DNA of 14,524 bases from the NCBI GenBank assembly GCA_023393815.1, contig JAEXBU010000048.1:1-14524 (forward strand), given 5' to 3'. Below the pieces are notes generated by a model, which was given only the letters and a program-made list of their open reading frames with translations, was not told where the DNA came from and did no database searches. Origin of the DNA: Bacillota bacterium (lineage in GTDB: Bacteria; Bacillota; Clostridia; Tissierellales; Peptoniphilaceae). This document shows, in pieces, positions 7,920 through 14,524 of this stretch. Each line of letters opens with the position of its first letter. Position 1 is the stretch's first letter. Made by a program: the position numbers and the translations under genes.

Positions 7920-8260
7920 AGACACCTCCTTTCCTAAAGTTATAAAAGATTATAAATAGTTTACCACAATCGAGACACATCCTCCCGAAAAAAGACGGGA
8001 AAAAGATCCTAAAAAAAATACACAGAAAATCGAAAGGAAGAAAATGAAAAGGCTTGCCTTAAAGGGGGAATAGAGATACCATAAACCTATCGAAAACTTT
8101 GCAATTTCCAAATTTTTCCTGTAAAAATTTTTAGGTAAGAGTTTGCACGGGGGAAGGTAAATTGGAAGGAAGACGAGAAGGGTGAGAAGGTGCGCATAAA
8201 CGCCATTTGAATGTAGGATTTGATCGGAGGCGGTCGCGTCCTTCGGCAAGCGTACACGGA

Positions 8261-8284
8261 TGCAATGGCTGTGTGGGAATTGCA
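8261..8284 (+). promoter_or_regulatory. Possible leader hairpin before the SLH protein gene
   Basis: TGCAAT and ATTGCA form perfect 6-base arms around a 12-base loop and end 10 bases before the ribosome binding site. Any effect on translation is inference. Confidence 0.3.
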
Positions 8285-8293
8285 CGACGACGT

Positions 8294-8300
8294 AAGGAGG
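8294..8300 (+). promoter_or_regulatory. Ribosome binding site fixing the TTG start of the SLH protein
   Basis: AAGGAGG sits 8 bases before TTG 8309. No ATG or GTG is suitably placed, and the residues after TTG form a textbook signal peptide. Together these decide the unusual start. Confidence 0.85.
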
Positions 8301-8308
8301 GAGTTCCA

Positions 8309-10549
8309 TTGAAAAACAAGTCAACGGTATTCGCATTGGCCCTGCTTCTCTTGGCGCAGGTTTTTGCGCCGGATACGGTACAGGCGATTCGCGGAGGGGC
8401 GGTGACGAATGGGGCCGAAGGCCTCGTTGACGGCGAAACGCCGAAGGAAAGGGTGCAGTCGGACAGAGAAATACACGTGGACGAGATAGGTATCTATGAA
8501 ACCTGCAAAGAGGATAGTTTTTTGGCGGATCCCAACGAGGTGCTCGAGAAGGGCAGCATGAACAGGCGGGTGATACAAAATGCCTACGTGGAAGGGGAAG
8601 ACGGGTCGAAAATCCCCCTTGACCCAAGGGATTATACGGTCTTTTATATTCCCAAGGAGAGGACGGATCTCACAGACCTTTTAGAAAAGAAAATTGATTT
8701 TAACGAACACCTTCTCGGGGGAAGACAATTGAATGAGGCGGCGGACGACAAATACACGACGGAGAATGTTTTTCGTATCCTAAAATGGCGATTTCAAATT
8801 GTGAGACGGGATCATACGGAAAAGCCCCGGATCGTGGAAGCTGTCTACAAGGTATACAAGAACATTTATCCCGCCTCGGCGAAGGGGGAAAAGCCCGATT
8901 ATGTGCCCGATATTTTTGTGAAAGTGGCGGTCCACCCCACGGAGAACGCCGTGGACGAGCAAGTCAAATATTACTACGTCCACCCGAAGGCGAAGGTCAT
9001 TATTCCGCAAAAGGATCCTAAGGGAAAGGGCGATACCCGGTTTGTGAAGTGGACGGTCAAAGAAGACGGTTCGGATGCAGAGGAAAAAGATATCACTTTA
9101 AACGAGACGACGCGCAATCAATTTAGAAAGGCATCCACGATTACTGCACAGTATAGGGGCGACGTCATTTTCCAGGAAGGAGCGACCAAGCCGGAGACGG
9201 TTCCGCTGAATTTTGTGGAGATAAAGTTCGTTCCCACGGATCGGGCGACGGACGAAACGAAAGGGGAAAAAATTTATTGGGTCAACCAGGAAAAAGAAGT
9301 CGTGATCCCCGTGAAGGATCCCTCGGGGAAACCTCCGTTTCTCTTTACGGGATGGAAGATAGACGGCGGGTCGGCCGGCGAAACTTATGAACCGGAGATG
9401 CCGAAGAAATGGGAAAGAGCAACGACCGTTACTGCAAGCTATATCGAGGGGAAAGACGTCATTTCTGAAGAAAATGCCGACGGGAGCAAAAATGAACGGC
9501 CGAAGGGCTATGTGAAAGTGACGCTGGTTTTCACGGAGAAGGCGACGGAAAATACGACGCGCACCTTCTGGGTACATCCGGGGAAAGTTGTGTCGATTCC
9601 CGTCGACGATCCCGTCGGAAAGACGATCAAAAGAGAAGACGGATCCGTCGATTCTATGTGGAGGTTTAAGGGCTGGGACGCGCCCCTTCGAGGGATATTT
9701 ACCGCAGAGGAAACCGTCATTACGGCGCAGTACGAGAAAATAAACGAGCCTGCGCCCGTCGATGGAGCATCCCGGTTCGGCCTCGTTCTCTATCCCGCGG
9801 GAACGTCGGGTGAAAGGCAAGGGGTGCGAGGAGATCGGGCCGCGGTGTGCCGCGAAGTGCGCTATATGCAAGGCTTTCAAGGGAAATTCCGCCCCGCCGA
9901 TCCCCTGACCCGTGGGGAGGCGGCACAAATTTTGGCGGAAGCTTTGCGTAAAGACGGCTACCGTTTCGACCGGAAGAGGGCGCCTTCTTATTCCGATGTG
10001 AAGGGAGACAGGTGGTACGGAGATGCGGTAAAAATCACCACCCGGGCCGGTGTTTTTTCAGGCTACGACGACGGCAAATTCAAGCCGCAAAAGAAGATCA
10101 CTCGCGCCGAGTGGATTGCCGCGTTGTGTCGCTTCCAATACCTGGATAAGGCTGCAGGCAATTCCTTCCATATGCCAAAAGACCACTGGGCCGTCGGCGA
10201 GGTGGAAGCGGCGTACGAAAACGGCTGGCTTTCCATTTACGCGGAAAAGAAAGTACCCTTTTCCTACGATCGTCCCATATCTAGACAAGAAGCGGTCGCC
10301 GTAGCCAACCGCGCCTTCCACCGCGTGATGGATAGGGAGTATATTCGCAAAAATGCCTCGTCTATGGTTCACTACACGGACATTCACGGAGATATGTGGG
10401 CTTACGACGACATTCTCTGTGCAAGCAATACCTTCTTCCATCGGCGCGAAGGCAAATACATCGCCCATGAAAGAGGAGACAGTCGCTTTGGCGGGAATGA
10501 TGTGCGCATCGAGCAAGACCTTTTCCGACAAAGTCCGAGAGAAAAATAA
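8309..10549 (+). CDS. Secreted surface protein: signal peptide, three tandem repeats, three SLH domains
   Basis: The 746-residue protein starts at TTG 8309. It opens with a signal peptide (Lys-Asn-Lys, a hydrophobic core, then a VQA cleavage site near residue 27). Residues about 28-200 resemble nothing I know. Three tandem repeats follow at about 204-282, 303-378 and 402-475. Each runs roughly VKVxxxxTExAxxx, then YWVxPxxxVxIP, then DPxGK, then FxGW, and ends TxTAxY. They look like the small beta-sandwich or beta-grasp repeats of surface proteins in anaerobic cocci. The C-terminus has S-layer homology modules with the motifs LTRGE (532-536), ITRAE (597-601) and ISRQE (657-661), plus a further fragment YTDIHGDMWAYDDI near 689-702. 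SLH domains usually bind pyruvylated secondary cell-wall polymer. The role is probably adhesive or structural at the surface; no enzymatic motif is seen. There is no LPXTG signal. The gene is monocistronic and ends at a strong terminator. Confidence 0.88.
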   Translation: MKNKSTVFALALLLLAQVFAPDTVQAIRGGAVTNGAEGLVDGETPKERVQSDREIHVDEIGIYETCKEDSFLADPNEVLEKGSMNRRVIQNAYVEGEDGSKIPLDPRDYTVFYIPKERTDLTDLLEKKIDFNEHLLGGRQLNEAADDKYTTENVFRILKWRFQIVRRDHTEKPRIVEAVYKVYKNIYPASAKGEKPDYVPDIFVKVAVHPTENAVDEQVKYYYVHPKAKVIIPQKDPKGKGDTRFVKWTVKEDGSDAEEKDITLNETTRNQFRKASTITAQYRGDVIFQEGATKPETVPLNFVEIKFVPTDRATDETKGEKIYWVNQEKEVVIPVKDPSGKPPFLFTGWKIDGGSAGETYEPEMPKKWERATTVTASYIEGKDVISEENADGSKNERPKGYVKVTLVFTEKATENTTRTFWVHPGKVVSIPVDDPVGKTIKREDGSVDSMWRFKGWDAPLRGIFTAEETVITAQYEKINEPAPVDGASRFGLVLYPAGTSGERQGVRGDRAAVCREVRYMQGFQGKFRPADPLTRGEAAQILAEALRKDGYRFDRKRAPSYSDVKGDRWYGDAVKITTRAGVFSGYDDGKFKPQKKITRAEWIAALCRFQYLDKAAGNSFHMPKDHWAVGEVEAAYENGWLSIYAEKKVPFSYDRPISRQEAVAVANRAFHRVMDREYIRKNASSMVHYTDIHGDMWAYDDILCASNTFFHRREGKYIAHERGDSRFGGNDVRIEQDLFRQSPREK

Positions 10550-10554
10550 AGACG

Positions 10555-10584
10555 AAAAAAGATAGGTTCGCACCTATCTTTTTT
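10555..10584. terminator. Perfect bidirectional terminator
   Basis: AAAAAAGATAGGT, loop TCGC, ACCTATCTTTTTT: a perfect 13-bp stem with A and T runs on the two sides. It serves the SLH protein gene (+) and probably the convergent regulator gene (-), whose stop is about 90 bases away with no better terminator between. Confidence 0.95.
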
Positions 10585-10671
10585 ATGTTTCGGAGGGGGA
10601 AAGTTCGCCGAAAAACGCAGGGGAAGAGAAATAGAAGAAAAATCGGAGTGGCTCGGCGACGGGTTTTCGAT

Positions 10672-11292
10672 CTAAAAAAAGAGTTCGTTCAATTTCTCTT
10701 TCAATTTCCTTCGGGTGTTTTCATCGAGGATAATTTTTCCGCCTTGCCTAAGGAGACACCCCTCTTCCTCCAATTCCTTTAAATACCGGTATAAGCTCCG
10801 CGGGGCGATGGCCAAGAGATCGGAAAGATCTTCTCTTTTCAGAGGTAAAACCGCGGGGAAGGGGGGCTTCGCGTTTTTGTAGATGGCGTAGGCCAGGCGA
10901 TCTTTCGGGGCTAGGTGTTTTTCCGCGGCGCTTTGGCGCATAGTCTCTTCGTTCAGTTGCGCCAGGTAGCGCAAGAGGAGCAGAAGGGCTTCGGGATCTT
11001 TCCATAGAGGATCCTTCGGCGTCAAGACGTAGTAGCGGCCGGCGGTTAGGGCTTTTACGCCGGAGAGGACGGGGGCTTCGGTTAAGTGCTCGATGAGCCC
11101 TAAACATTGAGGGGCGCTCATAAAGCTCTGCAGAATGCGCTCGCCGTCGCGGGCGTAGCGAGATACCTCCACGGTGCCTTTTTCCAACAAAAGAATGGGA
11201 CACTCGTCGCTATCCGGATAGAGGAGCAGCTCTCCCGGGCGAAAGGGGACGGCTTTTGTGCGTACGTGCTGAAAAAGTTCCTGAAAATTCAT
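10672..11292 (-). CDS. Crp/Fnr-family transcriptional regulator
   Basis: This 206-residue protein has the Crp/Fnr two-domain layout. The N-terminal part looks like a cyclic-nucleotide-binding-type beta barrel (PGELLLYPDSDECPILLLEKG at about 19-39). A dimer helix lies near 98-122, and a C-terminal winged helix follows (LKREDLSDLLAIAPRSLYRYL at about 151-171, with the recognition helix near 163-173). The only cysteines are C31, C63 and C179, so the N-terminal cysteine cluster of true FNR is absent and a [4Fe-4S] oxygen sensor is unlikely. The phosphate-binding motif of cAMP-binding Crp proteins is also not obvious, so the signal is unknown; the YeiL-like subgroup is an alternative. ATG 11292 is chosen because GGGAGG (11298-11303) lies 5 bases upstream; an in-frame start 30 bases earlier has no such site and would cover the palindrome. 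The gene is divergent from the glycyl radical enzyme gene, which suggests it controls that gene and itself. Confidence 0.88.
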   Translation of the reverse strand: MNFQELFQHVRTKAVPFRPGELLLYPDSDECPILLLEKGTVEVSRYARDGERILQSFMSAPQCLGLIEHLTEAPVLSGVKALTAGRYYVLTPKDPLWKDPEALLLLLRYLAQLNEETMRQSAAEKHLAPKDRLAYAIYKNAKPPFPAVLPLKREDLSDLLAIAPRSLYRYLKELEEEGCLLRQGGKIILDENTRRKLKEKLNELFF

Positions 11293-11304
11293 AAAATCCT
11301 CCCG

Positions 11305-11326
11305 AAAAGTGCCATTTGGCATCTTT
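11305..11326. promoter_or_regulatory. 22-bp near-palindrome, candidate Crp/Fnr operator
   Basis: The core TGCCA-TT-TGGCA (11310-11321) is perfect, and the outer AAA/TTT positions also match, giving 8 of 10 paired positions over 22 bp, the usual size of a Crp/Fnr dimer site. Its centre is about 40 bases upstream of the start expected from the -10-like TATACA at 11343-11348, the place of a class II activator site. For the divergent regulator gene it lies between promoter and start codon, where binding would repress. Confidence 0.6.
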
Positions 11327-11340
11327 TTTTCCTAAGAAAG

Positions 11341-11348
11341 AGTATACA
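11341..11348. promoter_or_regulatory. Overlapping divergent -10 elements
   Basis: TATACA (+, 11343-11348) can serve the glycyl radical enzyme gene, and TATACT (-, 11346-11341) can serve the regulator gene. Neither has a good -35 at 16-18 bases: the + strand TTGGCA at 11316-11321 is 21 bases away and forms half of the palindrome. Weak -35 elements are typical of activator-dependent promoters. Confidence 0.4.
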
Positions 11349-11394
11349 CTGAGTGGGAGAAAAAAGGCACAGGATTCGAAAGGGGAGGCTATTT

Positions 11395-12930
11395 ATGGAA
11401 CGTTTTTTCACCATTGACGACGTACAACAAGCGGTTCGCGACGTACAGAAGGATACGGCGCAAACCTACGAGCAACAAACCTATCGTTTGGCGAAGATCG
11501 CCGAAAATAGCATGGATTACCCGGTGGCGAAAGACGACGCCTTCTACGACCTTTATGAAAAGGGCGAAATTTGCGACTTGGACGAGGGCCACGCACCCTA
11601 TGCCCCCCGCTATATTTTGCCCGATTACGAAAAGTATCTAAAGGAAGGCAGCGATTTTTTGCGCATAGAACCGCCGAAGACGCTTCTTGAAGCGACGACG
11701 GCGTTGCTCGTTATGTACCATCACGTGCCGAGCATTACGCGCTTTCCCGTCTACATCGGGGCATTGGATGATCTTTTGGAACCCTTCGTGGAAAAAATGG
11801 CGGAAGCCGACGCGCGGGCGATTTTAAAGGGCTTTTTAATTCAGTTGGATCGCACGGTGGACGACTCCTTCTGCCACGCCAACATCGGTCCCTACGAAAC
11901 CAAGACGGGCAATCTTCTTTTAGACTTACTGGAAGAGTTGCAAATCGTGACGCCGAACATGACTCTTCTCTACGACGAGGAAAAGACGCCGGATCGTTTT
12001 GCGGAAAAAGCCATAAAGTGTAGTCTTACCTGTGCAAACCCGGCTTTTGCCAACGACGCCTACTATAAGAAAGACTTTGGCGATGTGCCCTATGGCATCG
12101 CGTCCTGCTACAACGCCCTACCGAAACACGGCGGCGCCTTTACATTGAGCCGTCTGCGTCTGAACAAAATCGCTCTGGGGGCGGACAGTGTAGAAGGCTT
12201 CTTTGAAGAAAACTTGCCACGAGCCATCGACACCATGCTGCATTTCATGGAATCGAAGATCCGCTACTTGGTGGAAGAGACGGCCTTTTTTCAATCCAAT
12301 TTCCTGGTAACGGAAGATTTCGTGTCCTTGGATCGATTTGTAGGTCTTTTCGGCATCGTGGGCTTGGCGCAATGTGCGGAAGCTTTGGTGAAATTGGACG
12401 GAAAAGAAGGGAAGTACGGCATCGACGCCGTAGCCGACTCCATGGGCATTCGGGTGATGGATGCGGTAGAGGCGCGGGTAAGTCGTTTCCAATCGGCCTA
12501 CAGTCCCGTGTGGAACCACCGCTTTATGCTCCACGCCCAAGTAGGCGCGGCAAACGATGAAGGGACCACGGCGGCGCACCGGATCCCCATCGGTCAGGAA
12601 CCGGATTTGTACACCCACATTCGCCATTCGGCAAAATTTCAAAAATACTTCCCCTCTGGCGTAGGCGATCACTTCCCCTTTGATGAAACGGCCAAACGCA
12701 ACCCGAAGGCGGTTTTGGATGTGTTTAAGGGCGGCTTTAAACTGGGGAACCGCTACCTGTCCGCCTACAACGACGACGGCGATTTAATCCGCGTCACCGG
12801 CTATCTGGTTAAGAAATCCGACGTGGAAGCGTTCAAGGCCGGAAAGCAAGTGACCTACGACACGGTGCAATACGCGGCCGATCCTCTTACGAAGTACGGA
12901 ATTTTGGATCGGAAGGTAGAAGGGGTCTAA
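11395..12930 (+). CDS. yjjI: Glycyl radical enzyme, YjjI family
   Basis: Glycyl radical enzymes do radical chemistry without oxygen, using a backbone glycyl radical that generates a thiyl radical on an active-site cysteine. This 511-residue protein is close to the length of E. coli YjjI (about 516) and much shorter than PFL-type enzymes. The C-terminal motif RVTGY places the radical glycine at G469. GIASCYNALP places the probable catalytic cysteine at C238. Other recognisable segments are SFCHANIGPYETKTGN, GGAFTLSRLRLN and MLHAQVGAANDEGTTAAHRIPIG. I recognise the family, but I know of no firmly established substrate. ATG 11395 has GGAGG (11384-11388) 6 bases upstream; an upstream in-frame start at 11353 lacks one. 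The stop overlaps the start of the activase gene by one base. A Crp/Fnr regulator gene is divergent, with a palindrome between, so control by a global anaerobic or metabolic signal is likely. Confidence 0.92.
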   Translation: MERFFTIDDVQQAVRDVQKDTAQTYEQQTYRLAKIAENSMDYPVAKDDAFYDLYEKGEICDLDEGHAPYAPRYILPDYEKYLKEGSDFLRIEPPKTLLEATTALLVMYHHVPSITRFPVYIGALDDLLEPFVEKMAEADARAILKGFLIQLDRTVDDSFCHANIGPYETKTGNLLLDLLEELQIVTPNMTLLYDEEKTPDRFAEKAIKCSLTCANPAFANDAYYKKDFGDVPYGIASCYNALPKHGGAFTLSRLRLNKIALGADSVEGFFEENLPRAIDTMLHFMESKIRYLVEETAFFQSNFLVTEDFVSLDRFVGLFGIVGLAQCAEALVKLDGKEGKYGIDAVADSMGIRVMDAVEARVSRFQSAYSPVWNHRFMLHAQVGAANDEGTTAAHRIPIGQEPDLYTHIRHSAKFQKYFPSGVGDHFPFDETAKRNPKAVLDVFKGGFKLGNRYLSAYNDDGDLIRVTGYLVKKSDVEAFKAGKQVTYDTVQYAADPLTKYGILDRKVEGV

Positions 12931-13766
12931 TGTTGTTGGTGAACAAATTGATTCCCATGAGCGTCGTGGACGGCCCGGGGAATCGGTTTGCCATTTTTCT
13001 TCAGGGATGCAATTTTAACTGCAAGTACTGCCACAACCCCGAGACCATTCACCGGTGCATCCACTGCGGCGACTGTGTGGACGGCTGTCCGGCAGGTGCC
13101 CTTTCCGTGGAGGAGAAAAAAGTGGTGTGGGATCCGGGAAAGTGCATCGACTGCGATTGCTGCATTGCCGTCTGCTCCCACGGAGCTTCTCCCAAAGTGC
13201 GAGCCATGGGCGTCGAGGACTTGATGAGAGAAATCGAAAATACGATCCCCTTTATCGAAGGCATTACCGTGAGCGGCGGCGAGTCCACCTTACAGGGAAA
13301 AGAGTTAATTCCCCTCTTTCGCGCCGTCAAGGAAAAAGGTTTGAGCGCCCTCATCGACAGCAACGGAGGGCTGGATTTTTCCGAAGGTGATTTGAGGGAA
13401 CTTCTCGCAATCTCCGACGGGGTAATGTTGGACATCAAGGCCTGGGAGGCGGAAGACCATCTTCGGATCGTGGGCCGAGACAACGCCGCGGTAAAGAAAA
13501 ATTTGGTATATTTGGCCGAGTGCGATAAGCTCGAAGAGCTGCGTTTTGTGCTCCTGGACAGCTTGGACAACGAACACACCTTGCGCGAAGCGGCTCGCGT
13601 CCTTGGTGAAAAAGTCCACGACGTGCGTGCCAAACTCATAAGCTATCGCCACTACGGCGTTAGAAAAGAATACGTCAAAGAGCTGCGCGCTCCGGATAGA
13701 AAAGAAAAAGACCGCCTTATCGCCATTGCCCGGGAATTGGGCTTTGGCGAGGTGGTGGATATATAA
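12930..13766 (+). CDS. yjjW: Radical SAM glycyl radical enzyme activase, YjjW family
   Basis: The activase uses S-adenosylmethionine and a [4Fe-4S] cluster to install the glycyl radical on its partner, here YjjI. The 278-residue protein begins with the usual activase opening (DGPGNRFAIFLQGCNFNCKYC) and holds the radical SAM cysteines C27, C31 and C34. An inserted two-cluster ferredoxin-like segment follows: C43, C46, C49 and C53, then C72, C75, C77, C78 and C82, one cysteine more than two clusters need. VSGGES, near residues 113-118, is the SAM-binding glycine-rich motif. The start ATG overlaps the stop of yjjI as TAATG, so the two are translationally coupled and certainly one operon; an AAGGGG stretch lies just upstream. 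The tight pairing supports the YjjI/YjjW assignment of both genes. A bidirectional terminator follows directly. Confidence 0.95.
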   Translation: MLLVNKLIPMSVVDGPGNRFAIFLQGCNFNCKYCHNPETIHRCIHCGDCVDGCPAGALSVEEKKVVWDPGKCIDCDCCIAVCSHGASPKVRAMGVEDLMREIENTIPFIEGITVSGGESTLQGKELIPLFRAVKEKGLSALIDSNGGLDFSEGDLRELLAISDGVMLDIKAWEAEDHLRIVGRDNAAVKKNLVYLAECDKLEELRFVLLDSLDNEHTLREAARVLGEKVHDVRAKLISYRHYGVRKEYVKELRAPDRKEKDRLIAIARELGFGEVVDI

Positions 13767-13806
13767 AAAAGCCTTGCAACCGTTCAGCGGATGCAGGGCT
13801 TTTTTT
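13765..13806. terminator. Bidirectional terminator between yjjW and the LysR gene
   Basis: AAAAAAGCCTTGCA pairs with TGCAGGGCTTTTTT (14 pairs, one G-T wobble), with an inner CCG/CGG pairing around TTCAG. It overlaps the yjjW stop codon on one side and contains the stop codon of the convergent LysR gene. Confidence 0.92.
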
Positions 13807-14524
13807 CGTCCAAAGTGCCGGGCAGATTTTCCAGAAGGTAGTCGCGCACGGCTTTTACGGTTTCCGACTGGTGCGCGGAAGGATTTTCGCAAAAGACTAC
13901 GCGCCAGTCTACGGATTCTTTGATGGGGATTGCGATTAGATTGTTTGCCATTTCTTTTGTAAAGAGATCCTGTACGATTTCCGGCATAAGACCGATGTAG
14001 TCCGTACCGATTAAAATGGTGACCTGAAAGTCCCAGACGCTCCCCGACAAGGCGATGCGGGCTTCCAATCTTCGAGCGCGCAGGGCACCTTGAATCAAGG
14101 AGTAGGTGGGAAAGCGACTGTCGGGAATGGAAAGAGGATATTGGGCGATGTCTTCCCAATCCAAGAGGGCTTTGTGCGCCAGGGGATGGTTTTTTGCGAG
14201 AATAGCGGTGAACTTTCGGTGATCGATGAGGGTCGTACGTATGCCCACGGTGTCGTAGTCGTTGGGCTCGGTCATTAGAGCTATGTCGATGGATCGATTG
14301 AGAAGTCCTTCCCGAATGGATTCATGGTCGGAGTCGTGAAAGAGAAATTCCACGTGAGGAAAGCGGGCGTTTAATGGCGGAAGAATGGAGGAAACGTAGC
14401 TGCGCAAGAGAAAGGGCGGCGCAGCCACGGCGATGGAATGGGTGTAGCGGTTACCGATCCGGTGCAGCTGTTTTACGATTTTTTCGTGGCGGGCGAGGAG
14501 GAGTATTCCCTCGTTGTACAGGTA
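13784..14524 (-). CDS. LysR-family transcriptional regulator (partial, N-terminus off right edge)
   Basis: 246 residues are visible, open to the right end of the window. The first residues, LYNEGILLLARHEKIVKQL, match the linker helix that follows the helix-turn-helix in LysR proteins. The rest is a LysR substrate-binding domain: SIAVAAPPFLLRSYV opens the first subdomain, then LPPLNARFPHVEF, then IDIALMTEP, and LIGTDYIGLMPEIV closes the effector-binding fold. The DNA-binding domain itself lies outside the window. The effector is unknown. The gene converges on yjjIW and shares its terminator, so it is not co-transcribed with that pair; a role in controlling it cannot be claimed from position. 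Its stop codon lies inside the terminator hairpin. Confidence 0.88.
   Translation of the reverse strand, partial: YLYNEGILLLARHEKIVKQLHRIGNRYTHSIAVAAPPFLLRSYVSSILPPLNARFPHVEFLFHDSDHESIREGLLNRSIDIALMTEPNDYDTVGIRTTLIDHRKFTAILAKNHPLAHKALLDWEDIAQYPLSIPDSRFPTYSLIQGALRARRLEARIALSGSVWDFQVTILIGTDYIGLMPEIVQDLFTKEMANNLIAIPIKESVDWRVVFCENPSAHQSETVKAVRDYLLENLPGTLDEKKPCIR

Larger units (their letters stand above)
7920..8308. other. 389-base divergent intergenic region (promoters, long leader)
   Basis: This region separates the LTA-synthase-like gene (-) from the SLH surface protein gene (+). On the - strand, TATAAT at 7954-7949 is a candidate -10 box without a convincing -35. On the + strand, TTGCCT (8054-8059), 17 bases, then TACCAT (8077-8082) is a plausible but weak promoter; TTGCAA (8099-8104) with TAAAAA (8122-8127), also 17 bases apart, is an alternative. 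An AT-rich stretch at 8108-8138 contains a near-palindrome, CCTGTAAAAATTTTTAGG. TGCAAT (8261-8266) pairs with ATTGCA (8279-8284) shortly before the ribosome binding site and could form a leader hairpin. I do not recognise a known riboswitch class and see no gene. Confidence 0.45.

Noticed and set aside
7982..7999. Hairpin TCCCG...CGGGA near the divergent region
   Set aside because: It has only five pairs and no T-run on either strand in the right place, so it is not a terminator.
7950..8627. 225-codon open frame on the - strand across the divergent promoter region
   Set aside because: It would cover the promoters of two genes and the signal peptide region, and its composition is shadow-like.
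9098..9928. 276-codon open frame on the - strand inside the SLH protein gene
   Set aside because: It is antisense to well-supported repeats and SLH motifs, has the Arg/Pro/Phe-rich composition of a shadow frame, and has no initiation signal.
13305..14159. 284-codon open frame on the - strand across yjjW and the LysR gene
   Set aside because: It spans two recognised genes on different strands and the terminator hairpin between them, so it is a chance frame.
1..14524. tRNA, rRNA, CRISPR array, insertion sequence, integrase or attachment site
   Set aside because: I found no cloverleaf, rRNA-like stretch, spaced repeats, transposase or recombinase motif, or paired terminal inverted repeats anywhere in the window.

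Overview
The window reads as chromosomal DNA from an anaerobic Gram-positive bacterium of the Bacillota, most likely a peptostreptococcus-like (Tissierellia/Peptoniphilaceae) coccus or a close relative. The grounds are strong AGGAGG-type ribosome binding sites, a membrane LTA-synthase-type sulfatase, an S-layer-homology surface protein with tandem repeats of a kind I associate with Gram-positive anaerobic cocci, and a glycyl radical enzyme with its radical-SAM activase, which implies anaerobic life. The family-level placement is inference.

Region 1 (1-3721, + strand) is the 3' part of a type I restriction-modification operon. It holds the second target-recognition half of hsdS followed five bases later by a complete hsdR; hsdM presumably lies off the left edge. 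The first bases are a (AGCA)n tetranucleotide tract inside the hsdS reading frame. Only one of the three frames reads through it, so the tract can plausibly switch the length or specificity of HsdS. This block is visibly AT-rich compared with the rest and looks horizontally acquired.

Region 2 (3722-4429) holds no convincing gene. It has a strong ribosome binding site leading into a five-codon stub, unrecognised open stretches and a terminator-like hairpin, and it is where base composition changes to the more GC-rich style of the remaining genes.

Region 3 (4430-8308) carries a five-helix membrane protein of the CmpB/PF06541 type with a long charged helical tail (+). Convergent to it on the - strand are a macrodomain (ADP-ribose or O-acetyl-ADP-ribose hydrolase type) gene and, upstream of that, an LTA-synthase-like phosphoglycerol transferase. 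A 389-base divergent intergenic region follows.

Region 4 (8309-10584, +) is a secreted surface protein starting at TTG: signal peptide, three tandem repeats, three SLH modules, and a perfect bidirectional terminator.

Region 5 (10672-14524) is a small anaerobic module. A Crp/Fnr-family regulator without FNR-type cysteines (-) is divergent from a YjjI-family glycyl radical enzyme and a YjjW-family activase (+, overlapping stop/start). A 22-bp near-palindrome lies between regulator and enzyme, at a class-II-activator-like distance from a candidate promoter. A convergent LysR-type regulator (-) runs off the right edge. The physiological reaction of YjjI is, as far as I know, not established, so this pair with its local regulators is the most promising little-understood system here. 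The hsdS repeat is the other main point of interest.
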